DNA of 64,000 nucleotides from NCBI GenBank assembly GCA_022316685.1, contig JAKJHU010000063.1, forward strand, positions 372,001 to 436,000, read 5' to 3'. This DNA is from Progne subis subis. Lineage: Eukaryota; Chordata; Aves; Passeriformes; Hirundinidae. Made by a program: the position numbers and the translations under genes. The notes below the pieces were generated by a model. That model was given only the letters and a program-made list of their open reading frames with translations, ran no database searches and was not told the DNA's origin. Below are positions 22,827 through 36,700 of the stretch, piece after piece (position 1 is the first letter of the stretch; each line of letters starts with the position of its first letter).

Positions 22827-24716
22827 GTAACAATATATTTAATATATTTAAAGAGGGAGTGTTTAAATAGAGGAAATTCACATACTTTGCTCTGCATATG
22901 AAATAAATTTTAGCAATGAACGCATTCTTTCCTCATTGTGTCATGGATGGTTGTGTCCTTCCCTGTAGCTCTGTTTTCTGGCCAAACAATTTTCTAAGAT
23001 TTTTGAATCACTCTGGGCAACTTTTACCACGGGCAAAGATGGGCAATGTAGTAGCTAAAAACACAGAAGAAAGAGATAATATAACTAATATATCTAACAG
23101 GTAACTAAAAGGTGGGCCTTAATTTGCTTGTCACCTTTGATCTCTTTATTGCTGTGCAGTTGTCAGGTTAGAAATGGTCAAAATCTGTGGCTCCCTTCAA
23201 AGGACTGATCTTCAGGATCAACAAATTACCATCCTTGAATGGTTTTTTTTTCTATAGGACTTTTATAATTGTTCACATCAGTGTTTTTCTGTCTTGAGCT
23301 GCCACCTATCCATCTCAGCAATCTAATATCTGTCTGAAGTTTTATCTCTTCCTGAGTGGCCTTTCATGGCTTTTGTCTGCATACTTTATAACAGCTGGTT
23401 CCTGGGAAGTTTGAGCCCAGGTTGTGCAAGTTCTAAGTTGCCTCACACACAGCTGGGTCCCTGCTCACGTGAAGGTTACAGTTTCCTGCATGATAAGTGT
23501 CTCTCTCTTGCTTCTCAGTAGTGTTTTGGCATGTTTTTGGTTTCCCTCAGTGCAATCCCACTTTGCAAGTCACTTGGCTCATCCCTGCCTGTGTTTTCCA
23601 CTGTGTTCGTGTTGCTCTTGGGATAGACAGTCTCTCCTTCCTCTGGAAGACACTGCCTGACTGCATCTGAGGTGAACAGGCAGATTCCTCCCTCTTGCCT
23701 GGCTGCACCTTTTAATATCTGAAGGCAGAACATGCAGCATATGCCGTAAACTCCAAACAAATGAATCAAATAGTTCTGCAGCCTGTCAGAGGTAATAAAA
23801 TTCTCGAGTGAGCTGTCTGCCCCTGGATCTCCAAGTTAGACACACGCTTTAGCTCCTTGATGCTGTGCTGCCAGGCTCCCCAGCAGCCATCCAGTGGGAG
23901 GTTGTGTTACACTTACATGGAAAACAACTTCAGCATCAGGAGGTTTCTCCTGGCTGTGGAGATCTTTGAGCAAACCTGTAGGGAGCAGAGACCCTGTTGG
24001 CAATTCTGATTCACAGCCTCCACGGCAGCAGGAAGGGGGATGCTGGAAACTCTGCTGGCAAAAATAAGATGTAGTAACTTAAAACCAGATATCTCAGTGA
24101 CCCTGCACAGAAAAGAATATATTTGACTTGCTAGTGTCAATAGCAGGTATATTGGAAAACAAGGTTTTCTGTCTGACTCGAAAATCACAGGCAGGGACAC
24201 TGGCAAAGAAAACCTTAAGCCTTCACTGGCAAAAAATGCTGAGTGCTGCCTGTTGTTAGCCATAATAAGATACAAACAAAGACGTGGGAGCAAAGCAGGG
24301 GGTTGTTAAGAGGCAGTCTTGGGGCTGACCCAGAAACTCCTGCTGGGAATGAATTCCATAGATGGCCAAGCAGCTGATGATTTTCGAAAGGGCCATTCAA
24401 GGAACAGGGCCAAGGTTGTCAAAGCTCAGCAAAGGAATTTCTGGGCTTGTAAGTTTAGCTTTGGCAAAATACATTAAGGAGTAATAGATACCATGTCTAC
24501 CTAGCCTTTAAGGTAATTTGTTTACAAGAGTTTAAAATAGAGAAATAATAATTTAAAAAAAAAAATAAATTAATCTAGAGACTCATCTTTTAGTAGAATT
24601 TTCCAAGAACTGATCTCATGGAAGGAGGCTTCTGCAAGCTTGCTCCTTGTCTTTTTCAGTAGAAAGCAATAAGAATAGACAATTATAGGCAATCAGAATA
24701 GGCAACAATAGACCTA

Positions 24717-24744
24717 CAACAGATGTTCTACAATAGATGTTCTA
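24717..24744 (+). repeat. 14-bp tandem duplication (two units)
   Basis: acaacagatgttct is immediately followed by acaatagatgttct, differing by one base. Neighbouring text (aagaatagac, aatcagaatagg, aacaatagacc) carries looser versions of an AATAG word, which suggests repeated local slippage. Confidence 0.8.
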
Positions 24745-25047
24745 CATGTAGTCATGGAAATATTAGTGGTTTTTTTAATAATTAAGCTAGTTTATTTAAT
24801 TCTAACTTCTTTTGTTTTCCTGGGGTGGGAAGACAACTTTCTACTGCCTTTGCTTTCTAAAAATGTATCTCCTGTGGCACTGTTTGATGGCTTTCATTCA
24901 TGTGTGTTGAAATGTTTTGGAGAGAAGCCTAAGTGTTCAAAAATGTGCTTTGCCTGCCTCCAGGTTTTTTGGTATGTGGCTTTGTCTTTAGTTGTAAAGG
25001 CTTTTGATAACAGAGCCAGCTGAATACTTTCATATAAAAATGCCATT

Positions 25048-25379
25048 TTGTTGAGCCCCAAATGTTCCATTCATAATGTCTGCGGTGCAAGCGCTTGCCA
25101 AGACCAGAGGAGGGTGCCAGGTGGAGAGTACCTGGATTTCTGGTGGTTTATCTTAAGGAATATGCATGCAGGGAACTGCCAGGACTTCAGACTTTGGTCA
25201 GTCTTCTGCTGCTGGAGCCCGGGAGCCATCGTTTCCTATTGCTCCTCCGCGAAATTGTCACCTTCGCTCTGGTCATGGAAGCTGACAGGAACATCAATAT
25301 CACTAAGTGGTTGCAGGGCCTGGGGAATTTAGCACATGTTAATTTTTGGCCTGAATTGGACTGTAACCTAAAAGAGTAA
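25048..25379. other. Unassigned GC-richer segment with open frames on both strands
   Basis: About 330 bp with more CpG than its surroundings (seven between about 25080 and 25270). Two overlapping 94-codon plus frames (25048-25332, 25095-25379) and an 83-codon minus frame (25187-25438) are open. The translations resemble no family I know, and the overlap of three frames argues against a single conserved exon. It may be a conserved noncoding element, a noncoding-RNA exon or an old repeat. Confidence 0.25.
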
Positions 25380-25589
25380 AACAAAATCAGCCATGAATGG
25401 AAATCCTGCTTTCCAGACGGTTCTTTTGTAGCCTTCACCTGGTGCTAATGAGGAATAGAAAATCAGTTTCTTTTGCTGGAGGCATTTACACCCTCTTCAG
25501 TTTCATATTCTCTAATGCCAGTTTGAGTTCCATCACCATTTATGAATTTAAGACTTAATGCAAATACTTATTATTTGTGATTGATATCC

Positions 25590-25622
25590 ACCCACCACCC
25601 CCCTGCCCCCCCCAAAAAAAAA
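25590..25622. repeat. C-rich then A-rich low-complexity run
   Basis: cccaccacccccc, tg, then eight C followed by ten A. The abrupt C-to-A change resembles the other A/C tracts of this window. Confidence 0.75.
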
Positions 25623-26377
25623 ATTCCCACAGAAAAATGATGACCGTAAGATTTTATTCAATCATGTCAATGTGCAGAGATAAATATGGGAAAATTACCT
25701 ATTTCCTCCACTTTAGCTGAGTAGAGACTTTCAGGCTTTCCACACTTCCAGGTTTTAACTGTCTGAGCTTTAACATCCAGCTCAGCAATTGTTGTACAAA
25801 CCAGCAGCGGTATCACAGTAATATTGGTCTTTTGCAGTTGGTATGGTGAACATTACCAATGCTGCCTTTTCCAAGCCAAGTAAGATAGCATTCCTTCCCC
25901 ATGGTAAGGAAAACTGTATATTCTTATTTCAGTGATGAGCACCTTATGTTCCTTCTGTCCCAAACAGGCATGAGTTTTTTATCTTACATTTATATTCTTA
26001 ATTTGCCCATAATTGCTTTCAGGCACCACATCTGAGGCCAGCTTTCATTAATATGTTAATTGTGCAGTCCCTCCCAGTGGATTTTTCTGAAGCTAAGAGT
26101 AAACAGAAAGGTTTATTCCCCTCACCTTCCCTCAAGCCCTCTAAACAGAAAAATGTTTTTTATGAGATACTTGACTAGACTCAGATCACCATGATGATGG
26201 GGCACATTTATTTCCTGTTTCTGGATCTGCCCAAAATAGCTGATCAGAATCCCTCTGTTGGAACAGATCAGAGGCTCATAAGGTCAGAACAAAATGGCAT
26301 TTTTTATTGAGGTGCAATTTGGAACCACTGTACACATTTCCTCCATCCTATTCCACACAGATATGCTAAATGGGTAT

Positions 26378-26393
26378 AAAAAAAAAAAAAAAA
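26378..26393. repeat. 16-base A homopolymer
   Basis: An A run after gggtat. No AATAAA or ATTAAA lies in the preceding 30 bases, so a retrocopy tail is not supported. Confidence 0.85.
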
Positions 26394-29300
26394 GCTGACA
26401 TTATCAAAGTACTACAGGGAATTACCCACACACTTGCTGTTAATTAATGTGAGATGTGCAGAGAATTTGCCCACACTGCTTTGAAAATCTCAGCTAAAAC
26501 ATTTTAATGGTGAGTATTTTTGGGGAATGAAACATAGAAGAAGCCCTGTGAACCAGGCTCCTTAACTGTTTATTACCTCTCTATGCTCTTAAGGTAGATT
26601 TATAGAAATGTCACATATAGAATAATCTTAGAGTTCATTTTTGAGTTGTCCTGAGGACAGCCTTCATACTTTCCAGTCAGGAAGCATGATGAACATGAAT
26701 TAAAATTATTTTTGTAAATAATTTAAATCGTTTGTTGGAATTGGGATTTCTCTAACAACTTTTCTCTGTTAAGATTGATGATAAACTGTGCAAAAGAAGT
26801 CCAGCAGCAACAAGGTGCAAAAGTAATTCACTGCCTATTCCTTTATTTGTCTCTTCCTTTTATCCTGCCACAAATGGGGGCAGCTCATGAAATCCCTGTA
26901 GGTTGGCTGGCTGACTAGGGGTGTTAATTGTCAGCTATAATTGACATGCTGAAGGCTTCCTGGGAAAAATTGTGTTTCTGTATCCATTGATATCCTTCTT
27001 TTCTCTTCTATCAAGTCACTTCTGTTTCCCTCTGCTGCCAAATGTTTCCAATTCCACCCAGTCTGTAACCACCCTCCTCACCTGCCCAGCACATCCTGCT
27101 GTGGCCAAAGGCTCAGGGAGCTCCTTACGTGTCCTGCATTATTCATTTCCTAGTTTCCAAGGGCAAAAACTAAATCATGACAAGAGGGTTTAGACTGGTT
27201 TAAGACCCATTCCAGCAAAGTCTGCAGTAGGCATATCAGCAGGAAAATCACGCGCATATAGATGCAAAAGGTACAGAAGACTCAGATTTGGTTTCTTTTC
27301 CTTCTACTTAAATACAGCTTCAAATGTTTCCATCCCTACATCTTAGACATTCATGTACATGTTGGTCATCCTTGCAATTACATGGATTCAGGATGGTCAC
27401 AACAGGCATATGAGAAAATCATTTTGGCAGCCGGAAAACCAACACAACAGATGCCCACCTCTGCTCCTTCCCTAAGCTCTTGCAAGCTCACTCAGTCCAT
27501 CAGATACTTTATTGCAAGTCATAATTCGTTCCAATTCCACAGCTGAAATTGTAACTCAGGTTCCTCATCTTTCCTTCTCCAAAACTTGCTGACTTGTGCT
27601 CTCTGTCAGTCCAGCATTTTGGATCCATGTGCTTTTCACCCTGCACTTGATAAGCATCTGCTCCTTTTCCATAAAGGCATTTGCATTTGTTGTGACTGTG
27701 CTCCCTGCCCTTGCATTTTAGGCGCTGTCAATGAGATGCAAAGCCTTTATTTTTCATCTAAATATTTTTCCTACCTCTGCTTCCCTGGATCTGCCATGTA
27801 TCTGTATTATCTCCTTTCCAGTCCACGTGGTCCTTTGCAGAGAACTGATAAAAACTGATTTTTGTTTTGCACGTAAATTGTTCTTGGATGAAAGGAATTA
27901 TTCCTATAGGATGTATGAAGGATTTTTGTGGAGAGCACTTGAGGACCATTGAGAGGTGTTTTTCATAGCTCTTAGGACTTTCCTATAGGTTTGCTGAAGA
28001 TAAGCCAGATGAGAAGGTGCAGTAGACTCCAATAATAGTGGTCAAGGGGCTTTACATCAGTGTGTTACTTCTCTAAGCTGGCATGGCGCTAACTTCAGGT
28101 GTGCTCAGTCTGCAGCTAAATCCTTGTTTGAGGTAGTGTTTAATTCTCAGTCTTCTCCCCATGCCCATACATCTTCTATAAATCACCTCCAGGGATCTTG
28201 AGTGAGTCTTTCATCACAGCTTTATGGAAGGGATGTATTCCTGTTTCAGTCCACCCTTTCCACAGTGCAATAACTTTGATTTCAGTAGAGGGGTAATGAG
28301 TGTAACTGTTCAGACTTTTTTGATTGCTGAGTCCATTTCCTGGTAAAGTTAATTTCACTGCACTTCTCCTGTTTACATTTCCAAGCTTACTGAGTCACAC
28401 ATTAATAGTATCCAATGTAGCAAATAGGGGCCAAGTTACCCAAGGGATGTCAAACTTTGTCTGTGAAGCCTGTCATGTGGGGCCTTTTCCACTAGGATCC
28501 ATTTAATTCTCTGCTTTCCCATACAAAAGGGCGTACGCCATATAATTGGCCTCGTTTAACAGTTTGTGTTCCTGCAATCTGTGCAAGCATCTCCTTCTGT
28601 GATTTCCAGTATTGCCCATCTAGGTCGTGCTTAGCAGTTCGCCTCCAAAATAGCTGTAAAAGGAGAGAGATGACAAATAGGTGTCAGATTTGAGAACAAG
28701 GAGGTCCTGCAGCTGGTGCTGCACTGCCCTACTTTGGAGCTAAGTTCCATGGCTGAGGTGGCCCTTGCCTCGAAGTGCACTGGTCATGGCAATAAGGGCT
28801 TCAAAGAAATCTAAATGCCTTAATTTCTATTCAGCACATTAATCCTTTTCAGTTTTAAAGAAAACAATTTAAAGCAATCTGGAAGGCATGTAAAAAGTGT
28901 TTTAAATGGGTGATATTTATAGCTACTTCATTTTTTTCTGAAGTCCCTGTTCTTAACAGGCAGTAACAGCAATTCAGTAGCAATCCAGTTCCTGCCAGTA
29001 ACCTTCTCCTAGGAAAAAGGATTTCAGTAAGCTTTATCACTCAGCCTAGCCAACAGAAATATTTGATACTAAGAGCAGTGGAACCAGAAATCCACTTCAG
29101 ATGTCCTTCAAACAGCTAGATGAGCAATTCAAGGGGATGTGGAATAGGAAACTCAGAAAATGGAACTTGACTTTGATACTTACTTGGTGTGATAGAGTAA
29201 TTTACTCTCCATATAGATCTTACTGTAGAAGAAAGAGGAAGCAGTAATGTGTCACCTTATCTAAATAAGGTACCTGTCATTCCTGAAATTCTGTTTAAAC

Positions 29301-32300
29301 TATGATGGATGCTCTTATTCAACAAGAGAGATTTTTCCCCACGGTGAAAGACGATCTTTTCAAAGAGAAAAGGACTGTGATGAGACCGATTTTCCTTCTT
29401 ATGGATGAGACTGAAACAATGCAAAAATAGCTGCAGAATAGGGGCCCTGGGATTCCTCTCTGACCACTTGCAATGTTTATAGTCATAGGAAAGGCAGTGA
29501 TCTGAACAGAAAAACAGCTGGGCTAATTGTCTTGCCAGAAACATCTGTAAGCTTTGAAGTGGTAGCATACTCTCCTCTGTGATGTGTTTATTTACTAAGA
29601 AAGTTTTGTTTTCTTTTCAGTTAATTTTGATTGACTGATCTGTCATTCCAGAACTTAAACCTTTTTGCTATTTATCCGTGATTCTAATGTCAATGCTAAT
29701 TTAACTAAAGACATTAGCTAGAAATGGATCTGTGGTGTTTACTCTTTTTCTTCTGTTTTCCCCAAGTAAATGCTTTGTTTTCCCCCTGCAGTTTCTATTT
29801 GAACACTCTTTTAAAGCAGTTGATCTGGGCACTGCATTGACTTGTTCCTTTATAATCTAGAGCACAACTCTCTGCAATGTATGGTGAGCCTCTTCAGCAG
29901 TGAAATCATGTGCTACGTATACATATCATAAAGCAAACTGTGATCTCTCTCCTAGACTAATACCAATAGGTATAGTAGTGCAAAAGTGTTTTGTGCTATA
30001 GCTGTGCCAATTAAAACCTACTTCAGCACAATAAAGAGTGTGAATTGAGCCCCTGGATATAAACAGTGGTACCTGTGAAGGCTCGCTGGTACAGTGCAGG
30101 CTTGGGGGAGCACAAGTGAGCACTGCCTGCCTGGATCACAAATTGTCATTATTTTGTGTTGTTTGTAGCCTCAGCTGGGAAGCCAGGGACTAACCCAGCC
30201 ACTGTAAAGCGGTAGAATAACTTAAAATCCATAACTCATTAGGTGCACTAAGTCCCTGAAGCCTGGAAGGGTGGCCCGTGTGCGCAACGAGCTGATCAAC
30301 CTGTCAGCATTCTTGAAAATATAATCTTTCTAAGAGCTGTGCGGTTCCCTTCTTCACTGCGTGGGAGCCTTTGTGCTGCACCTATCCTTCTGAGTGGCAA
30401 TTTTGGGGAATGGAGGTTTAGGAGATGGCTATACATCCATGCATAAAAGAATATTTGATGGTCTTTGTGTATTCTTTTGTCCAAAGCAGTCAAGTACCGT
30501 ACCTACAGCGATGGCGTTTCTTACGGGAAATAAAGTGAGCAAGGGCTTAGACAGCCCTTTCTTACAGCCCACCCACTGGAACCACAGGCTTCGTATTAAA
30601 ATGAATGAGCTGCATTTATAGAAAGTTTTTTGAAAGACTTTCCTAAACTGCTTTACTGTGTCTCATATATGCTGTTGCTCTCAGGAGCCAATTATGTTCT
30701 AGGGACACAGCAGGGCTTTGCAGGCCTGCCTAGAAGTCCCAAACCCTGCTTTTACTGAAAATCCTGCAGAAGCAAGTTCATTTACACCTCTTCGATGTGC
30801 TGTTTCATTGTTTACACAGTATTTTCATCAGTGTGCTGCTCATTAAGCATGGGAGAACCTGACAGACGGGACCTGGAGCACTTGCCATCAAATTTAGCCC
30901 GAGTCTACTGACATCTCAGCAGGGGAAGTGGAGCGCTGTGATTCTGAAAAAGGCATTTTGCAGTCACTAATGTTGAGTATACAGCACTGAGAAGAGCTGT
31001 TTCTGCATAATGTGATTCATACCATCAGGAACTGTACATTTTAAATCACAGATCTGTACTTCTTGAACCCCATTCTCTGAAGTAATTTTCTTTGCTCGCT
31101 GACATTTTAAGTGTTCTGTGTTTGGTGCCACTAGATTATGACATTTTGATGTTCAGTTAGAAATCCAAAATAGCAATTAGGGAATTACAAATTGCAGAAA
31201 TCTTGCCATATAACTATTAATTATATTCCTTATTGTCTTAACTAGTAAATGATTATACAAAAATGTCTCTTAAATATAACATGCAAAGCCTTGTTATAAT
31301 TAGGGTATTCCTGAGATGTCAGTCCTTACTCGATAGAACTGGCTTATCTCTAGGGCCTGCTGAAACTGACAGTATTTCCAGGTGAGGAACAGTGCTCAGG
31401 AGGAATAGAAGTATGTGTATGTGTGATTATAACCTGGAGACTTATATTTTGACTTGAGCTCTGGGAGATGTTGAAATTCTTGCCTGATCTAGGGCATGAT
31501 GTGTCATCCTGGATTGCTGCAAGTCAAGCAAGCCTTATTGGCATTACCTTTTGTGAAGAGATTTAGAAGAGTGAAAATATTTTAACTTTGATAGTGTAGG
31601 ATATTTCAGCAAAAGCTTTCCAAATGTGTCATGGAATGGTGCCTTGGGAGTGCTGCTTGCTTTGCTGCCTCACTACAGCAGAAATAGTGCTTTACATCTA
31701 CAGGCAAATTAAAACTCTCCTTTTAGTCCTATTTACTGCACTGACTTTGTTCCAATGCTGTCCCGCATCACTCCTGTCCTGATGTTAATATTTTGTTCAA
31801 CAGCACTGCAAAAGTGTAAAACTCCCAAGTAGTGCTGGAGCAAAGATGAAGTCCCTGGAGGAGCAATCTCATGACGTGCACATCCAGATTAGATCTTGTT
31901 TGCATGAGGAAAATCAAGGGTTTTGTAGAGAAGACTTAGAAAATTACTGGGAAACACAGCCAGATTTGGACTTCCAGCCGAGCTCAGTGGTTGTGCCAGG
32001 CCCCATAGATAGCCCTAATTTAGATGAAGTTAATTCCAGAATTAAAATCCCTGCAATGCACACTGCACAGATATTGAGTTGCGTAAGTTTCATTCTGTGG
32101 ATCTCCTAATAAGTAGTTTGAAGTCCTGCCTGGCCTGTTGTCCTGTTCCAGCAGGGGCTGGAACTCTGGCTTGGCTTTCCCCCTGGAATCCTGCTCGTTT
32201 GCTCCACAGAGAAAGCTGCTTTGTTAACTGCAGCCACTGCTCCAGTGTAATCTGCACCTACTATAGAAGAATTAGTAAAAATACAACTAAACATACAGAA

Positions 32301-33723
32301 AACTCTGTCCATTGCACACCCAGATCGCCTGTGTTTAAGTGCAGCTCAGAATTTCCTCCAGCTCTCTAAGTGTAGCATGATGGATGCACAACGAACTGTA
32401 CTGAAATAAAAGAAAAATAATGTTTGCCTATAAAATAAGATCTTCTAACCACCTTTTCAGCAAGACTATCTGGGAAATAGAAACAGCTTGAGAGGTACAC
32501 TTTCAGTAATCTCTAAATGTCCTTTTCCCTCTCTAATTTACTTCCAGACAGTGCACACATTTTAAATGAATATTTAGCTAAAAACTGAAAAGATGTTAAA
32601 AAATTAGATGAATACATCGTGTTCTAAAGAAGAATTGGAGACAGAGGTCATTGAGATTGTTTTAAAAAGGTCTCTATCTCTTAGTGATGATGACAATACT
32701 GGCAGTGAAATAATGGAAGCTGGGAGACAAAAAGCTCTGAAATAAAACCCTAACATGGACCATGCTTTTCCCAGGGGTCAGTTTTCAAGGATACTAGGGA
32801 TGTTTTCTGACTGGTGCTGGGATATAGAACAGATACTTAAGTTGTAGTAAACTGTTGGAAATAGGATGTGGTGAGGAACGGGCAGGCTCCATGTGTAACC
32901 ACATCTGGAGACCTGGGCCAGGTGCAGCACCAGCAGATTTGAGCTACTCCTGTCCCATTTGTTGATGCACATTTCCACATCACATACTAAAAATGCTTTA
33001 AATCTTAAGGAGAAAATGTTTCAATTTTGTATTTCAGGTTTCTCTGACCACCTGTGGCAGAAATTACTCCTAAATTACTGTAAGAAAATATTCTTATGTA
33101 TGATTTTGGAGTAATTTACTTGAATCAAGAAGCTCTGGTGATAATTTCAGATGTACGAGTTGGTTAATATTCCTTAAGAATTAGTTGCCTATGGAAATTG
33201 AAATTACATTAAACATTTCAAGTGGTTACATTAGGAGTTTTAAATGAAAGTAACACTGAAGGAGTGGATGAAACCATTCAGAAGATCCTGATTTACTTCT
33301 GAAGGCTTGCTGTCCTGTAACACTTTTGAGCAAATGAATGGTTTTTGGCTAAGTTCAAGTCATGTCATTGGGATTCTTTTCTCTCTTTTAAATCCTAACT
33401 AAATGATATCCTCATTGTCAATACTAAAAAACAAATCTTTAAAAAAATGAGGAGGGAAATGGGAGAAAAGGAGCAGAAACACCAGACTTCAAAACAATAA
33501 AGAACTCTTTGAAAGACATGAGAAAAATTCCTCACAAAGAAAGAAAAAGAAACTGCAATTCTTTTAAAATTAGGAAGATGTTAAAAAATAAAATTAATAA
33601 TGTACTGTGTAGCCCAACCATTATCACCTAGTGAGGAAGATTTGATAGAAATGTGAAAATAGGTTTTGAAATTTTGGAAACCTGTTGTTAAAAGTCCCCA
33701 GATTAAAGGTGGACTATAAAATG

Positions 33724-33775
33724 AAAAAAAAAAAAAAAACAAAAAAAAAAAAAAAACCCAAACACCCAAAAAACC
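33724..33775. repeat. A-rich tract interrupted by C and CCC
   Basis: Sixteen A, C, sixteen A, CCC, AAACACCC, six A, CC. It keeps open a minus frame (33581-33796) whose N-terminal half is Phe-rich low complexity; that frame is not a gene. The A/C architecture matches the complement of the T/G tracts elsewhere. Confidence 0.9.
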
Positions 33776-36700
33776 TCCAGCTTTATTAGTATACACACTT
33801 TATAGATAACCCCTAAATCTGAGGAATAAGGAAGAATAATTTTCAGCATGTTTATTGCCCTTTACTTGAGAATGAACTCTTGTTCAGCTGCAGTTATTTT
33901 TATAGAAAGCTGTGACCGTAAGAACTGCGATTCAGTAGCGGGTAGCTCCAGATAAATCACAGAAGGATGCACACCCCATACCTACCTCATCCTGATCACT
34001 TTTGCTACAGTTCACTGAAAATCCTAGTATAGGAGTGTTATCTCCCTTTGAGAGTGTTATTCATCATTAGCTATAGCAACACTCAAAATTCTACTTAAAG
34101 CATAAATCCAAGTACATAAATTTTACCTCCAAATTGACTAAGGCTGTCAGCCTGAAGTAAATTACTCATGTATGGTCAAGAACAGAGGCCACTCACTCAG
34201 GCAATCAAAAGGTTAGCTACCAAAACCAGGAGCAGTATTGAGTGTTCAGATGTTTCATTTGTATAAAAATATAAATATTTTTATTATTCTTTGCATTCCA
34301 AGGAAGAAAATGCCTCCCTCCGTTCTGCCTTTCCTCTGCCAGAGGAAAATCTGGTTTTATTAGTGCTGTCCTGCACAAAGGTATTTTTATTTCTCTGGCT
34401 GGGTGGTGTAGTGCCTTCCCCATTCATCACAGCCTAACGTAAATGTGGGGCTGCTAGTGAGAGATCAGAGTGCTCAGCTCCAAGCCCTTCACACAAGGAG
34501 GATAACAAACCCTAAAAGGAAAATATGTGGGAATGAGGAGTTCTGTCTCCCTTTACAGTAACACCATCTCTGAGGCAACTGGCTTGAGCTAGACTGTGCA
34601 AGGGATGTTGCAGACTTCCTAAAAGGCCGGAATTCTCTCTTCCTCATGGGAGGAAAAAAAAAAAAAGAGATCAGGCCCCTGACAATACACACATGTATCA
34701 AAAGCGGTCAGGCTTTTCAAGTTCCTCCTGCTTTGCATTCCCTTGGTATTTTCCGATGTACTCGCTTTTCAGCCGTCTGCTTTGTTTTGGACCTTGGAAG
34801 TTCAGACTGTTTCTCAGGTTTTTATTTCCCAAACATGGAAAGAAATGTGTCTCCTAACTTTTTACAGTGATGCCTTTGATTAAGAGTCATGTCATTAAAA
34901 CAGCTGTGGTAATGTAGCTGTTTCACCCGTTTTTCTGCAATTGGAGATAAATTATCACAGGGCTGTAAGACTGGTGTATGATGTGTGTTTCAACTTTTTT
35001 AAGGCATTTAAAGGCATTGCAAGGCTGCTGGCTTCCTTAGTGTTTGCCTTAGTGGCCTTGTAGTTGAGCAAAACACCCAATTATTGAGTTCAAAATTCTA
35101 AATTTGCTGTTGAACAACTTTTCACATCTGACAGTTCTGATTCTGAGGGTGATGCTCTCTTTTATAATCAAGCTGCATAGACATTCATTATTTTTTTAAA
35201 GTGAAAATTGCCAAGTTTTTAATTGTTTTTCAACAAATTTTGACCACTATTTTCCACAGGCTGAAGCACTGTGGATGCCCTGAACTTAAAATAAACTAAG
35301 AATCATGTTCTTTTGCTGATGTTTTGCATTCTTAACAGTCAAATTATGATGTTGTCTGACAATCTCTCAGCTGGTATGTCGTATCTTGCAAGGAGAGGGT
35401 TTTATTTCTGAAATTAAATGTTCCATTCCATTCTCTAATAAAGTTGCAGTAGATATTGGCACTAGCAATTTGGAACCAAAATTCACCTCAATTTCTAATA
35501 TATAGAAACAGACATGCGGTATTTTGGGGTTCTTCAGGATGAAGTTTCTCTGTGTTTTAAAGCACAGTAACACACTCTCGTCATAATCCTTGTTCTCAGT
35601 TTTGGCTTCATACACATATCAGAAAAAAATAATTGTTTTACAAGATATGTTAACTCCTTGGGCACCTGGCTCTTACCCTTTTTGTTATTTTCGTGGATAG
35701 TGCACATGTTCTACTCGTTCCCTATCTGCTGTGTGCTACAGTCTGTTATATTTCTTAAAATACGGGACTGCCAAGCCAAGGAGGAAGCCAGCTCTTAGCC
35801 TGGTTCTGGCTGTCACACTGGGTCGTGCAGACCTTCTGGAGGGAGTGCTCAGTTGCTTTCAGCAAAGGAAAAGCTCTGCCAGGAGAGGCTTTTCCAGAAT
35901 AGGAGTTGGAGTAGGAGAGAAAGGAGCACATCTGCACCGAATCTGAAGGTTTGGAAACTGTTAAGAACAGGGAGCAGAAATATCACAGCAGGCTTCAGAG
36001 CCAATGGAAGAAAGTCTTTTTTACTGCGCAGAGAAGACATACATCCTTTTCTCTATAAAAAGTTCTACTTCTCCTGTAGGTTTTTGCAAAACTGAGTTGC
36101 TGCTTGAGTTACAGGAAGTTTCCAAAGACTGCTTAGGTCTTCATCTGCTTCTATTGGTCTTGTCTCAGACTTAATGTGGTTTAATTATGCCGATTTCTCC
36201 TTATTTTTTTCCCCTAACCCAGACTAATGTTACATTCTGTTGTTTAGTTTTCAAAACTGTCAATCTGCTCCAGTTTCATTCTGTCTTTTTCACATTTTAA
36301 TAGCTTTCTATAAGTTTAAGCTGTCTGGGGATCTTTTTCAGTTAGGAGTCTGTGAATCCCCCTTGCCATCTGGCCTTGGAGGAGCAATTCCACAAATTAT
36401 TTAAAACAACATGTTTGCCTCAGCATAATCAAAGCTATTAAATCTCCTTGTTCTTGTTTTTCCCTATGAGGCAGATAATTTCCAAGAGATTTATTATTTT
36501 TAGGAGCATAACATTCTATAAATTTCTGTAACTGATAACTTAGTCTTCATCTGATAACTGAGTTGGTATTCCTCACTTAGCTTTTAAAATAGAGATTGCT
36601 CAAAGTAAAGTCAGTACCACTAACTTGTAAGATTAAAATAAACTGGTATCTTTTTTTTCTCATTTTTCATTTCAGAAGCTCAATTTTCCTAATGCTTATG

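Larger units (their letters stand above)
22061..25047. other. Non-coding stretch with small repeats
   Basis: No gene recognised. Contents: the A/CC/A tract at 22805-22826, a 14-bp tandem duplication at 24717-24744 and an A run near 24555. A 126-codon minus frame at 23913-24293 has no domain and no convincing splice sites. Confidence 0.6.
25380..33723. other. Long non-coding stretch, no gene recognised
   Basis: More than 8 kb without a recognisable exon, RNA gene or transposon. Items seen: a C-rich then A-rich run at 25590-25622, a 16-base A run at 26378-26393 and a small CpG-containing segment at about 30241-30324. Frames such as 29257-29568 (minus, 103 codons), 31846-32109 (87 codons) and 32079-32369 (96 codons) have no domain or family resemblance. 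Confidence 0.55.

Noticed and set aside
23913..24293. 126-codon minus frame
   Set aside because: No domain, no start context or splice evidence, and unremarkable composition.
26814..26828. 15-base match ggtgcaaaagtaatt to a mariner terminal repeat
   Set aside because: The match does not continue on either side, and no opposite terminal repeat lies within the next few hundred bases. Too short to call.
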